Assembly (NCBI GenBank): GCA_009697815.1
Contig: WLRQ01000008.1
Span: 1 to 64,000, forward strand
Origin: Actinomycetota bacterium
GTDB lineage: Bacteria; Actinomycetota; Actinomycetes; S36-B12; CAIYMF01
Length of the DNA stretch: 64,000 bases
Reading direction: 5' to 3'
Shown: positions 28,177 to 38,429 of the stretch, one piece after another
Layout: every line of letters begins with the position of its first letter
How positions within the stretch are numbered: the stretch's first letter is position 1
Made by a program: the position numbers and the translations under genes
Notes under the pieces: generated by a model
What the model was told of the DNA's origin: nothing
Database searches by the model: none
Seen by the model: only the letters and a program-made list of their open reading frames with translations

Positions 28177-28258
28177 CACCAGCCGCTGGCGTTCGGGCGA
28201 TGAGGGCGCGGTATCGTGATCGCGCCGTGCCCGCAGCCACCAGGAGGATTTCGCCCTC

Positions 28259-29806
28259 GTGAGCAGCCCACGCCCATCCGCCGTCATCGTCCTCGCCGCC
28301 GGCGAGGGCACCCGTATGAGGTCTGCCACCCCCAAGGTCCTTCACGAGATCGCCGGGCGCTCCCTTCTAGGGCACGTCGTCGAGGCTGTCGAAACCCTCG
28401 TGCCTGAGCATCTCGTGGTCGTCGTCGGGCACGGCCGGGACCTCGTGGTCGAACACCTGGCGGCCATCGCACCGCGTGCGCTCGCCGTCGACCAGCACCA
28501 GCAGCACGGCACGGGCCACGCAATGCGCGTCGCACTCGAGGGCCTGCTGGCCGCGGGAATCGACCTGCACGTCTCACTACCCTTGATCGTGGTCGCGGGC
28601 GACACCCCACTACTGACTGGCGAGACCCTTCAGCGACTTCTCCAGACGCACATCGACGAAGGTGCCAGTTCCACTGTCTTGACCGCTGTACTCGAGAACC
28701 CTGTGGGCTACGGCCGCGTCTTGCGCGATCCGATCAGCGGCCATGTCACCGGCATCGTCGAGCACAAGGACGCCGACCCTGCACAACGCGCGGTCCGCGA
28801 GATCAATAGCGGCGTCTATGCCTTTGATGTCACCGCGCTGCGCGACGCGCTCGGACAGCTCACGAAGGACAACTCGCAGGGTGAGGAGTACCTCACCGAT
28901 GTCCTCAGCTTGCACGTGCGGGCGGGCCTCCCGGTCGCGGCTGTTGCCGCCGCGGACGCCGAGGAGATCCTCGGCGTCAACGACCGCGCGCAGCTTGCCC
29001 ACGCTCGCTCACTAGTGCGTGATCGGATCAACCTGGGATGGCTCAGGTCAGGGGTCACCATCGTGGACCCGGCGACTACCTGGATCGATTCGCTCGTCGT
29101 GCTCGAACGCGACTGTGTGATCGAACGCAATACCGGCCTTCATGGGCTCACGACGGTCGCGACCGGCGCGATCATCGGGCCCGACACCTCCCTCACCGAC
29201 GTCGTCGTGTCCGAGGGCGCGAGTGTCATCCGCACGCAGGGCAGCGGCGCGGAGATCGGCCCGGGTGCCACGGTGGGGCCCTTCACCTACATCCGACCGG
29301 GTACCCGGCTTGCGGCCAAGGCCAAACTCGGCGCGTATGTCGAGGCCAAGAACGCCGTGGTCGGCGCCGGCTCGAAGGTGCCGCACCTGTCCTACGTCGG
29401 TGACGTCGAGATCGGCGAAGGCTCCAACATTGGGGCGGCCACGGTCATCGTCAACTACGACGGGATCGCCAAGCACCGCACGGTCATTGGCGATCACGTC
29501 CGTATCGGCAGTGATTCCATGCTCGTCGCCCCCGTGACCATCGGCGACGGTGCCTATACCGCCGCAGGGTCTGTGATCACAGACGACGTGCCACCAGGTG
29601 CCATGGCTGTTGCCCGCGCCCGGCAGCGCAATGTCGAGGGCTGGGTCGAACGCCGACGCGAGGGCAGTGCGGCTGCAAAGGCGGCGAAGGCGGCCCGCGT
29701 ATCGTCGGCTCCAGGTGCACCGTCCCCCGCCACGTCAAGCCCCCCCACGTCCGGTTCGGCGCCCGCCGATCCGGGTCAGACCCCGCACGAGGAGCCCTCC
29801 CAGTGA
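28259..29806 (+). CDS. glmU: bifunctional UDP-GlcNAc pyrophosphorylase / GlcN-1-P acetyltransferase
   Basis: [32 protein letters not shown]... plus hexapeptide-repeat C-terminus [48 protein letters not shown]. Confidence 0.96.
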   Translation: MSSPRPSAVIVLAAGEGTRMRSATPKVLHEIAGRSLLGHVVEAVETLVPEHLVVVVGHGRDLVVEHLAAIAPRALAVDQHQQHGTGHAMRVALEGLLAAGIDLHVSLPLIVVAGDTPLLTGETLQRLLQTHIDEGASSTVLTAVLENPVGYGRVLRDPISGHVTGIVEHKDADPAQRAVREINSGVYAFDVTALRDALGQLTKDNSQGEEYLTDVLSLHVRAGLPVAAVAAADAEEILGVNDRAQLAHARSLVRDRINLGWLRSGVTIVDPATTWIDSLVVLERDCVIERNTGLHGLTTVATGAIIGPDTSLTDVVVSEGASVIRTQGSGAEIGPGATVGPFTYIRPGTRLAAKAKLGAYVEAKNAVVGAGSKVPHLSYVGDVEIGEGSNIGAATVIVNYDGIAKHRTVIGDHVRIGSDSMLVAPVTIGDGAYTAAGSVITDDVPPGAMAVARARQRNVEGWVERRREGSAAAKAAKAARVSSAPGAPSPATSSPPTSGSAPADPGQTPHEEPSQ

Positions 29807-30786
29807 CGCGCATTGTCCAGTCCAGTCAGAAGCGCCTCGTCCTGATCGCGGGAAGGTCGCACCCCGAGCTCGCGCAGCAGGTCGCGAAGGAGATGGGTGT
29901 CGAGCTCGTCGACCTGCAGGCCTATGACTTCGCCAACGGCGAGATCTTCGTGCGGTTCGAGGAGTCGGTGCGTGGCTGCGATGCCTTCGTCTTGCAGAGC
30001 CACACCGACCCCATCAACAAGTGGATCATGGAGCAGTTGCTCATGGTCGACGCCCTGAAGCGTGCCTCGGCCAAGCGGATCACCGTGGTCATGCCGTTTT
30101 ATGGTTACGCCCGTCAGGACAAGAAGCACCGCGGCCGTGAGCCGATCTCAGCGCGACTGATCGCTGACCTCTTCCAGGCTGCTGGTGCCGACCGTCTCAT
30201 GGCGATCGACCTCCACACCGCCCAGATCCAGGGCTTCTTCGACGGACCAGTCGACCACCTGTTCGCCCTGCCCCTGCTGGTGAAGTACGTCGCCGAGACC
30301 GTGGCTGATCGCGACCTGATCACGGTTGTCTCCCCCGATGCTGGCCGGGTCCGGGTCGCCGAGCGCTGGACTGACCTCCTCGAGGCGCCGCTCGCGATCA
30401 TCCATAAGCGCCGCGACCCCGATGTCCCCAACGAGGCCAAGGTGATGGAGGTCGTCGGTGACGTCGAGGGCCGCATCTGCGTGGTCATCGACGACATGAT
30501 CGACACCGGGGGCACGATCGTGAAGGCGGCCGAGACCCTCTTCGACAGTGGTGCCAAGGATGTCATCGTCGCGGCCACGCACGCGATCCTCTCCGGCCCT
30601 GCGGTCGAGCGCTTCAACGCAAGCCGTGTCCGTGAGGTGATCGTCACTGACACGCTGCCGATCCCCGATGATCGACGCTTCCCCAAGCTCACGGTCCTTC
30701 CGGTGGCCCCGCTCATCGCCAGGGCGATCCAAGAGGTCTTCACCGACGGCTCGGTGACGAGCATGTTCGAGGGCGACCGGGTCTGA
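29803..30786 (+). CDS. prs: ribose-phosphate pyrophosphokinase
   Basis: [50 protein letters not shown]...[21 protein letters not shown]...[12 protein letters not shown]. Confidence 0.96.
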   Translation: MTRIVQSSQKRLVLIAGRSHPELAQQVAKEMGVELVDLQAYDFANGEIFVRFEESVRGCDAFVLQSHTDPINKWIMEQLLMVDALKRASAKRITVVMPFYGYARQDKKHRGREPISARLIADLFQAAGADRLMAIDLHTAQIQGFFDGPVDHLFALPLLVKYVAETVADRDLITVVSPDAGRVRVAERWTDLLEAPLAIIHKRRDPDVPNEAKVMEVVGDVEGRICVVIDDMIDTGGTIVKAAETLFDSGAKDVIVAATHAILSGPAVERFNASRVREVIVTDTLPIPDDRRFPKLTVLPVAPLIARAIQEVFTDGSVTSMFEGDRV

Positions 30787-30832
30787 GCGCTCGGCCGGAC
30801 GCCATTTGGGCGATCCGAGCGCCTCGGACTAG
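30787..30832 (+). terminator. hairpin after prs: GCGCTCGG-ccggaCGCCatttgGGCGat-CCGAGCGC
   Basis: 8-bp outer stem (30787-30794/30825-30832) plus inner CGGACGCC/GGCG(A)TCCG pairing, immediately 3' of the prs stop; no T-tract. Confidence 0.6.
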
Positions 30833-31074
30833 ACTCGGCAGGCTCCCCGGCGAGGGTGCGCTTTGATCGTCCCGATCGAGGCGTGTCGTGATCGACGCGG
30901 ACCGCGCGGTCTCTGCGCGCCCGCAGCACTTGCCGTGGCGCCGACCGCTCCGCCGAGAGGCGCAGCACCCCACACCACCCGGTGGCGTGTGCACCCCACA
31001 CGCCGCAACAGACACATCGCTGTCGCGCGAACTCACGCGTGCGACGCGGCGATCGACGTACGAGGAGTACTCCA

Positions 31075-31500
31075 GTGGCCCAAGTCAGCATCAAGGCCGA
31101 ACCGCGTTCGGACTTCGGCAAGGGCGCCGCGCGCCGCACCCGCCGCGAGGGTCGCGTTCCTGCGGTCATCTACGGACAGGGCACGCAGTTGCGCCATGTG
31201 TCCCTTCCCGATCACGAGCTCACGCTCGCGCTGCGTCACCCGGGTCTCGTGCTCGAGGTCGAGTTCGAGGGCACCAAGCAGCTCGTCGCACCCCGCGATG
31301 TTCAGCGCGACCCGGTTCGCAGGATCATCGAGCATGTTGACCTCGTCCTGATCACCGTGGCCGAGGCCGGCGCACGTGTCGAAGCCGGGCTCGTCGCCGA
31401 GGCCGCGGCTGAGGCCGCATCGCACGAGCGTCCCTCGAACGAGCAGATGGACGTCGATTTCGCCTCCGACCAGCCCGCTGCCCCCGCGGAAGACGCCTGA
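31075..31500 (+). CDS. rplY: 50S ribosomal protein L25-like (N-terminal domain plus acidic tail)
   Basis: GTG at 31075: VAQVSIKAEPRSDFGKGAARRTRREGRVPAVIYGQGTQLRHVSLPDHELTLALRHPGLVLEVEFEG...APRDVQRDPVRRIIEHVDL. Confidence 0.92.
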   Translation: MAQVSIKAEPRSDFGKGAARRTRREGRVPAVIYGQGTQLRHVSLPDHELTLALRHPGLVLEVEFEGTKQLVAPRDVQRDPVRRIIEHVDLVLITVAEAGARVEAGLVAEAAAEAASHERPSNEQMDVDFASDQPAAPAEDA

Positions 31501-31536
31501 ACCCTGACAAGGGTCACGCACCCGAGTCGGCACCAC

Positions 31537-31572
31537 GAGACGCTCCCACCCTGTCGGGGTGCGGGGCGTCTC
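31537..31572 (+). terminator. hairpin GAGACGC...GCGTCTC between rplY and pth
   Basis: 7-bp outer stem with inner CCCACCC/GGGGTGCGG pairing; no T-tract. Confidence 0.55.
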
Positions 31573-31597
31573 GCCGTTCGTGGGAGAGGATCGCATC

Positions 31598-32179
31598 GTG
31601 AGTACCGAGACCGCGCCCTGGCTCGTCGTCGGTCTGGGCAATCCGGGCCCGGACTACGCGGCCACCCGACACAACATCGGATTTCTCGTCGCCGAGGAGA
31701 TCGCGGATCGAGTGCGCGGGAAGTTCGCCACTCATAAGCGCGTTCGCGCGCTCGTGTCAGAGGAACGGATGCATGGCCACCGCGTCGTCCTGGCCAAGCC
31801 GCTGTCCTACATGAACGAATCCGGCGGTCCCGTCAAGGGATTGCTCGACTTCTACAAGGTCCCGCTCGAGCACCTCGTCGTGATCCACGACGAACTCGAC
31901 ATCGCCTTCGGCACCCTGCGCCTGAAGTTCGGGGGTGGCGACAACGGGCACAACGGGCTCAAGTCGATCCGCCAGTCCACGGGAACGGGAGACTTCTACC
32001 GGGTCCGAGCTGGAATCGGCCGGCCCCCGGGGCGTCAGGATGCCGCCGACTTCGTTCTCAAGCCTTTCGCCAGCGCCCAGCGCAAGGAGTTGCCGCTGCT
32101 GGTGTCCGATGCGGCCGATGCGATTGAGTCGCTGATCACCGAGGGACTCGAGCGAGCCCAGAATCGCTTCAACTCATGA
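31598..32179 (+). CDS. pth: peptidyl-tRNA hydrolase
   Basis: VVGLGNPGPDYAATRHNIGFLVAEEIA...LAKPLSYMNESGGPVKGLLDFYKV...GGGDNGHNGLKSI. Confidence 0.95.
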   Translation: MSTETAPWLVVGLGNPGPDYAATRHNIGFLVAEEIADRVRGKFATHKRVRALVSEERMHGHRVVLAKPLSYMNESGGPVKGLLDFYKVPLEHLVVIHDELDIAFGTLRLKFGGGDNGHNGLKSIRQSTGTGDFYRVRAGIGRPPGRQDAADFVLKPFASAQRKELPLLVSDAADAIESLITEGLERAQNRFNS

Positions 32180-32189
32180 GGGCAGCGAG

Positions 32190-32996
32190 ATGACAGGCCT
32201 CCCGTCCGTCCCCGCCACGGACGCCGAGTTGGCGCGACTCATCGCAGTCGAGGTGGGTTTGCTCGTCGTCTCGTTGCGCCCGACCTACGGCGATCTTTCC
32301 GACCCCGCCCGCTCGCGAAGACTCCGCGACGACGGTGATCGCGCCGCCCATGACCTCATCGTGGCCAGGCTGTCAGAGCACCGCCCGCACGACGCCGTGC
32401 TCTCAGAGGAGGGTCTCGACGACGCCCGGCGCCTCAGCGCCGAGCGGGTGTGGATCGTCGATCCGATTGACGGAACCTGGGAGTACGGCCAAGGCCGCGA
32501 GGACTTCGCCGTGCACGTCGCGCTCTGGCAGTCGGGAACACTCGTCGCAGGTGCTGTCGACCTACCCGCCCGCGGGCTCGTGCACACCACGGACCATCCC
32601 TCGATGGTGTTCGACGCGCTGCCGCAGGGTCGGCCCGTGCGCCTGGTCGTGAGCCGTTCTCGCCCGCCCGCGGACCTCGACGCCCTCGTGGCGGGTGTAT
32701 CCCGTCGACTGGGCCGCGAGATCGAGGTGGTCAGCGTCGGCAGCGCCGGTGCCAAGACCGCCGAGGTGATTGAAGGCCGCGTCGAGGCCTATGTGCACGA
32801 CGCCGGGCTCTCCGAGTGGGATGTCGCGGCACCAGCCGCAGTGGCGATCGCGTGTGGGCTTCGGGTCTGCCACCTCGACGGCTCAGAGATCCGCTACAAC
32901 CGGCGACCGCCGCTTGTGGGCGATCTCGTGATCGGCGTCCCGATGGTCGTCGAGGCCATCCTTGAGGCTCGTGCGGGGCTCCGCGCATCAGGCTAG
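32190..32996 (+). CDS. inositol monophosphatase family / CysQ-like phosphatase
   Basis: VLSEEGLDDARRLSAERVWIVDPIDGTWEYGQGREDFAVHVALW...EWDVAAPAAVAIACGLRVCHLDG. Confidence 0.88.
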   Translation: MTGLPSVPATDAELARLIAVEVGLLVVSLRPTYGDLSDPARSRRLRDDGDRAAHDLIVARLSEHRPHDAVLSEEGLDDARRLSAERVWIVDPIDGTWEYGQGREDFAVHVALWQSGTLVAGAVDLPARGLVHTTDHPSMVFDALPQGRPVRLVVSRSRPPADLDALVAGVSRRLGREIEVVSVGSAGAKTAEVIEGRVEAYVHDAGLSEWDVAAPAAVAIACGLRVCHLDGSEIRYNRRPPLVGDLVIGVPMVVEAILEARAGLRASG

Positions 32997-34543
32997 GTGA
33001 CGGTGAGAACGCCATTCGTGTAGGCGCCGATGGTGACACCGACGATGACGCCGCCGGTGCAATGGGTGACGTACGTCCCTGATGACACGACGGTGCCGTT
33101 GAGCCGGCTGAGGAATCCCGTGTCGGACGCTGCGTACACCGCGCACTGGGGCTCGGTCCTCCAGTCGGTGGCGAGCGTCGCGGGTGACGAGGTGTAGCCG
33201 GGATCGGTCACGGGTGTTGCGGACGAGATCGTCCTCGACCCGGCGGTGACCGCAACCGAGGACGTGATGGCAAGGACCCCATCGGTTGCCGCGCCGAGTT
33301 CAACACTTCCGAACGACCCGCCGGTGCAGTGTGTGACGTAGGTGCCAGCTGGTTGAGCGCCGGTCAATGGGGTGGTGAAGGTGTCGTCGAGTTCGTCATA
33401 GACGGCGCACGTTGGCTCGGGAGCCCAGTAGGTGGGGGTCGTCACCGGTGTCGTGCTGTAGCCCAGATTGGGGATCACGGCGCCCACGGCGATTGCCCGC
33501 GTGTCGGCCGTGACCTGAACGGCGGAAGCGATGGTCAGGACGCCGTCTGAGTGGCGATTCGGCACGTACAGCGCGGAGGTGCCGCCGGTGCAGTGAGTGA
33601 CGTAGGTACCGGCCGGTTGAACGCCGCTGAGGGCGGATGCGTGCGTCGTGTCCGCCGCTTCGTACACCGCGCATGTCGGCTCGACGGTCCAGTCCGCGGC
33701 GATGGTGCGTGGCACCGTCGAGTACCCCGGGGATGGAATGGTGGTGCCGTCAGGGATCACCGGCGATCCGGCGGTGATGGCCACTCGGGAGGTCATCGCG
33801 ACTTGGCCGCCGGGGCTGTACGGGATCGGGGTCGCGCGGAAGATCCAGGTAGGTGTTGGCCAGGTGCCCGCGTCCGGGACGTGGTCGAGCGTGCCACCGG
33901 CCTCGACGGTCACCGCGTACTGCCTACCGCTCGCGACGGAGTCACCCGGGTCGCCGGTCGGCACAGTGAAGGCGAACCCTGCCTCTGCGCACCTCATCGC
34001 GCTCGGGTGCGTGCCCGACGGGGTCAGCAGCGTGGATGTGACGTCGTCCCAGCTGGCTCCGAGATCATCAGACCTCCACACCTTGAGGGTGAGAGTGCAT
34101 CCGCCGTACGCGCCGATCATGTCGACCGCGTTGGTCAGGAATCCCTGGACGAAGATCCGCTGCACCGCACTCGTGAAGATGCTCTCGCGACCACCCATCG
34201 CGGGGCTGGTGGTCGTGGACGAACTGGCGTTGACGAAGACGAGGTCGCCGGGCTGGAGCACCGCTGCAAGCGGATCGGCCGGTTCGGCGGCATAGGTGGG
34301 CAGCTCCGCGTACCTCGTGAGCACCGACTGCGAGGAGGCCGCGCCGGCCAGTTCATGGGCCGTCGCGAGGTAATGACCGGTGCTCGAGGTGGTGGCCGTC
34401 GCGGAGACGAGGTAGTCGACCGCCTCACGCTGGGCCTGAAGAGTGGCCACGGGCTGGGAGAAGGTGTAGGCGCTGCTGCCCGCGATGGCCAGCACCGCTA
34501 ACGGAATGGCAAAGAACAACAAGAACTTGTTCTGGGCCTTCAT
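32993..34543 (-). CDS. signal-anchored extracytoplasmic protein with three C-terminal ~87-aa MBG-like repeats
   Basis: N-terminus MKAQNKFLLFFAIPLAVLAIAGSSAYTFS (export/TM signal); C-terminal half repeats V.VTA..R.I......P..GYST.P.T...DW..EP.CAVY...DT....L.G.QPAGTYVTHCTGG.......DGVLTI. Confidence 0.78.
   Translation of the reverse strand: MKAQNKFLLFFAIPLAVLAIAGSSAYTFSQPVATLQAQREAVDYLVSATATTSSTGHYLATAHELAGAASSQSVLTRYAELPTYAAEPADPLAAVLQPGDLVFVNASSSTTTSPAMGGRESIFTSAVQRIFVQGFLTNAVDMIGAYGGCTLTLKVWRSDDLGASWDDVTSTLLTPSGTHPSAMRCAEAGFAFTVPTGDPGDSVASGRQYAVTVEAGGTLDHVPDAGTWPTPTWIFRATPIPYSPGGQVAMTSRVAITAGSPVIPDGTTIPSPGYSTVPRTIAADWTVEPTCAVYEAADTTHASALSGVQPAGTYVTHCTGGTSALYVPNRHSDGVLTIASAVQVTADTRAIAVGAVIPNLGYSTTPVTTPTYWAPEPTCAVYDELDDTFTTPLTGAQPAGTYVTHCTGGSFGSVELGAATDGVLAITSSVAVTAGSRTISSATPVTDPGYTSSPATLATDWRTEPQCAVYAASDTGFLSRLNGTVVSSGTYVTHCTGGVIVGVTIGAYTNGVLTVT
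32996..33784 (-). repeat. three tandem protein-level repeats (approx. 33784-33527, 33520-33264, 33256-32996)
   Basis: Residues 254-338, 342-427 and 430-516 align, each with CAVY and THCTGG cysteines. Confidence 0.85.
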
Positions 34544-34817
34544 GGCAGTGGAAACCTCGTGGTGAGCGGGCGGTCGCGAGTGTCAAGGTCACCATGACAG
34601 ACGGACGACGTCCAGCGGGTGCACGCGCCCGATATCGGTTCTCACTCATTGTGCGATGGACATCTAGCGAACATGTGCGCGGGCAGGCTCAGGGCCGTCG
34701 GGTCGCGCCTCGCCCACCCGGGGACGTAGCCTCGGAGTTGGCAACCCGCCGACCCCGTCCTCTGTGAGGAGCGGGGCTCCTGTCGTGCTCACCCCGTGCG
34801 GCCCGCGAAAGGCATCC

Positions 34818-37800
34818 ATGTCCGCCACGCTGCTCGGGCTCCTCGAGGCACTCCTCGTCGAGCCGGCCATCGCCGAATCCGTCCGGCGGGCTCGGCTCAC
34901 GGGCACGGCTCAGGCCACCGAGGCCCTCGAGATCACCGCGCCGCCGTCGCTCTACCCGCTCGTGGTGGCCGCGTTGGGCGCCGCCGCGGCTGGTGGTCGA
35001 CCTGTGCTCGCCGTGACCGCGACGGCCAGGGAGGCCGAGGATCTCGCGGCCGCGCTCACCAGCCTGCTGCCCGAGAATTCGGTCGCGGAGTTTCCGGCCT
35101 GGGAGACGTTGCCACATGAGCGTTTGAGCCCGTCGAGCGACATCGTCGGGCGGCGCCTCGCAGTGCTGCGCCGTCTTGCGCACCCCAGTGAGTCCGACCC
35201 CGCGGCGGGGCCTGTCAGAGTGCTGGTCGCGCCGGTACGTGCTGTCCTGCAGCCCGTCGTGAGAGGGCTCGGAGATCTCGAGCCGGTGGCGGTGCAGATC
35301 GGTGAGGACATCGCCATGGATGACCTAGTACGCCGACTCGCGGCCGCCGCATACACGCGAACGGATCTCGTCGATAAGCGCGGGCAGTTCGCCGTGCGCG
35401 GGGGAATTCTCGATGTCTTCCCCCCCACCGAGGAGCACCCGGTACGTCTGGAGTTCTGGGGTGACACCGTCGAGGAGGTTCGTTACTTCAGGGTCGCCGA
35501 CCAGCGATCACTCGAGATCGCACCACACGGCCTCTGGGCCCCTCCGTGCCGTGAGCTGCTCCTCACGGACGAAGTGCGCGGGCGCGCGCGGGCACTGGCC
35601 GCCGACCACCCCGAGCTGGTCGAACTCCTCGACAAACTTGCCGACGGAACGGCGGTCGAAGGCATGGAGGCACTGGCCCCGGTGCTTGCCGACGGCATGG
35701 AGCTGCTCGTCGACTTGCTTCCCTCCGGCGCTCTCGTTCTGGTGTGTGATCCCGAGCGCGTTCGTACTCGGGCGCACGATCTCGTCGCGACCAGCGAGGA
35801 ATTCCTCGAAGCCTCATGGCACAACGCGGCGGCGGGAAACCTCACCCCGATCGATCTTCGGGCGGCGGCGTATCAATCCGTCGCGGATGTTCGGGATGTG
35901 GCGGTCGCACATGGGATCCCCTGGTGGGGGATCTCGCCCTTCGGAGGTGACCTCTCCGAGGAGGACGACCGCGCCCCCGCTGGGCTGATTCCCGCGCCAG
36001 TCGACCCTGATGCGGTCGACCGGATAACCGCTGGCGTGCGCCCAGCTGAGAGCTATCGCGGGGAGACCCCGCGCGCCTTCGCCGACGTCGGAACCTGGCT
36101 CGCGGACGGCTGGTCCGTCGTTCTCGTCACCGCAGGGCATGGAACCGCCGAGCGAATCGTGGAATCGGTGCGCTCAGAAGGACTTGCAGCCACGTTGCTC
36201 GACCGTCTCGACGAGGTGCCCGCCACCTCGGTCGTGTCGGTGGTCACCGGGGGGCTCGAGCACGGCTTCGTCGCACCGTCGTTACGACTCGCGGTCCTCA
36301 CTGAGACCGACCTCGTCGGCCAGAAGTCGACCACGCGAGACACCCGCAAGATGCCGACCCGTCGGCGCCAGACGATTGATCCCCTGCAGCTCAAGGCCGG
36401 TGACTTCGTCGTGCACGAACAGCACGGGGTTGGGCGCTATGTCGAGATGGTGCAGCGCACCGTCGCGGGTGCCACGCGTGAATACCTCGTGCTCGAGTAC
36501 GCACCGGCCAAGCGCGGACAACCGGGCGATCGCCTCTATGTCCCGACCGACCAACTCGACCAGGTCACGCGCTATGTCGGAGGCGAGGCTCCGAGCATGC
36601 ATCGACTCGGTGGCGCCGACTGGACGAAGACGAAGGCGCGCGCCCGCAAGGCCGTGCGTCAGATCGCGGGTGAGCTGATCAAGTTGTACGCCGCACGCAT
36701 GGCGAGCAAGGGCCACCAGTTCGGCGCTGACACCGTCTGGCAGCGCGAGCTCGAGGACGCCTTCCCCTACAACGAAACTCCGGATCAGCTCTCGTGTATC
36801 GACGAGGTCAAGGCCGATATGGAGAACCTGATTCCCATGGATCGCCTCATCTGTGGTGACGTCGGTTACGGCAAGACGGAGATTGCCGTCCGGGCTGCCT
36901 TCAAGGCGGTGCAGGACGGCAAGCAGGTCGCGATCCTGGTACCGACCACACTTCTCGTTCAGCAGCACATGTCGACGTTCTCCGAGCGCTATGCCGCATT
37001 CCCGGTGAAGGTGGCGGCGCTCTCGCGGTTCCAAACCGAGAAGCAGTCGCGCGAGGTTATCGCCGGGATCGCGGACGGATCGGTTGATGTCGTCATCGGC
37101 ACGCACCGACTCTTCAGTGCTGAGGTCCGGTTCAAGGACCTTGGCCTGGTCATCGTGGACGAGGAGCAGCGGTTCGGTGTCGAGCACAAGGAGTACCTGA
37201 AGGCGCTGCGGACCAACGTCGACTTCCTGACGATGTCGGCCACACCCATCCCGCGCACGCTGGAAATGGCCGTCACCGGGATTCGCGAGATGTCGACGAT
37301 CCAGACACCGCCGGAGGAACGTCATCCAGTGCTCACCTTCGTGGGGGCCTATGACGAACGGCAGGTCTCGGCCGCGATCCGTCGGGAGATGTTGCGTGAC
37401 GGCCAGGTGTTCTTCGTTCACAACAGGGTCGAGTCAATTGACCGCGTTGCCGCGAAGATCCGCGATCTCGTGCCCGAGGCGCGCGTACGGACCGCGCACG
37501 GACAGATGAACGAGCATGCGCTCGAGCAGGTGATCGTCGACTTCTGGGAGAAGGAATTCGACGTTCTCGTCTCGACGACGATCGTCGAGAGCGGCCTGGA
37601 CATCCCCAATGCCAACACCCTCATCCTCGATCGTGCCGATACGTTCGGTCTGTCTCAGTTGCACCAGTTGCGCGGCCGGGTCGGACGTGGCCGCGAGCGC
37701 GGTTATGCGTACTTCCTCTACCCGCCCGAGAAGCCGCTCACGGACACCGCCCATGACCGGCTCACCACGATTGCCGCGAACACCGATCTCGGCTCTGGCA

Positions 37801-38429
37801 TGGCCGTGGCGATGAAGGACCTCGAGATCCGCGGCGCGGGCAATCTCCTTGGTGGCGAGCAGAGCGGCCATATCGCCGATGTCGGGTTCGACCTCTACGT
37901 CAGGCTCGTGGGAGAGGCTGTCGCTGAGTACCGCCAGGGCGGGGCGGCTGAGGAGGTTCTCGACGTCAGGGTTGAGGTGCCTATCGACGCGCACATTCCG
38001 CATGCCTACGTGGCCGAGGAGCGGTTGCGTCTCGAGGCCTATAAGCGCCTCGCCGCCGCTGCCTCCGAGGATGACGTGGCGGCGGTAACCGAGGAGCTCA
38101 ACGACCGGTACGGCTCGATCCCCGAGCCCGTGTCGAACCTTTTGGCGGTCGCCCGCTTCCGCATGCATGCCATGCGGGCCGGTGTCACCGAGATCGTTGC
38201 CCAGGGCAATGCGATCCGGCTCACGCCGGTAGAGCTGCCGGATTCGCGCGCCATGCGCCTCGCGCGTCTCTACCCGGGATCGGTGATCAAGCCGGCCACC
38301 CGTACGATCCTGGTACCGCGTCCGATGACCGCCCGCGTGGGAGGGCAACCGGTTCGCGATACCGCCTTGCTCGATTGGCTGCGCGATCTCATCGACGCTG
38401 TCCTGCCCGAGTCGGTGAACGCCCGATGA
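34818..38429 (+). CDS. mfd: transcription-repair coupling factor
   Basis: GDFVVHEQHGVGRYVEM...LICGDVGYGKTEIAVRAAFKAV...VIVDEEQRFGVEHKE...TLILDRADTFGLSQLHQLRGRVGRG. Confidence 0.97.
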   Translation: MSATLLGLLEALLVEPAIAESVRRARLTGTAQATEALEITAPPSLYPLVVAALGAAAAGGRPVLAVTATAREAEDLAAALTSLLPENSVAEFPAWETLPHERLSPSSDIVGRRLAVLRRLAHPSESDPAAGPVRVLVAPVRAVLQPVVRGLGDLEPVAVQIGEDIAMDDLVRRLAAAAYTRTDLVDKRGQFAVRGGILDVFPPTEEHPVRLEFWGDTVEEVRYFRVADQRSLEIAPHGLWAPPCRELLLTDEVRGRARALAADHPELVELLDKLADGTAVEGMEALAPVLADGMELLVDLLPSGALVLVCDPERVRTRAHDLVATSEEFLEASWHNAAAGNLTPIDLRAAAYQSVADVRDVAVAHGIPWWGISPFGGDLSEEDDRAPAGLIPAPVDPDAVDRITAGVRPAESYRGETPRAFADVGTWLADGWSVVLVTAGHGTAERIVESVRSEGLAATLLDRLDEVPATSVVSVVTGGLEHGFVAPSLRLAVLTETDLVGQKSTTRDTRKMPTRRRQTIDPLQLKAGDFVVHEQHGVGRYVEMVQRTVAGATREYLVLEYAPAKRGQPGDRLYVPTDQLDQVTRYVGGEAPSMHRLGGADWTKTKARARKAVRQIAGELIKLYAARMASKGHQFGADTVWQRELEDAFPYNETPDQLSCIDEVKADMENLIPMDRLICGDVGYGKTEIAVRAAFKAVQDGKQVAILVPTTLLVQQHMSTFSERYAAFPVKVAALSRFQTEKQSREVIAGIADGSVDVVIGTHRLFSAEVRFKDLGLVIVDEEQRFGVEHKEYLKALRTNVDFLTMSATPIPRTLEMAVTGIREMSTIQTPPEERHPVLTFVGAYDERQVSAAIRREMLRDGQVFFVHNRVESIDRVAAKIRDLVPEARVRTAHGQMNEHALEQVIVDFWEKEFDVLVSTTIVESGLDIPNANTLILDRADTFGLSQLHQLRGRVGRGRERGYAYFLYPPEKPLTDTAHDRLTTIAANTDLGSGMAVAMKDLEIRGAGNLLGGEQSGHIADVGFDLYVRLVGEAVAEYRQGGAAEEVLDVRVEVPIDAHIPHAYVAEERLRLEAYKRLAAAASEDDVAAVTEELNDRYGSIPEPVSNLLAVARFRMHAMRAGVTEIVAQGNAIRLTPVELPDSRAMRLARLYPGSVIKPATRTILVPRPMTARVGGQPVRDTALLDWLRDLIDAVLPESVNAR

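Noticed and set aside
33551-34501. 316-aa plus-strand ORF opposite the repeat protein
   Set aside because: Arg/Gly-rich antisense frame; the minus strand has a signal peptide and clear protein repeats.
36282-37434. Large minus-strand ORFs opposite mfd (e.g. 36282..37421 and 37434..38534)
   Set aside because: Opposite unmistakable Mfd helicase motifs; codon-phase artefacts.
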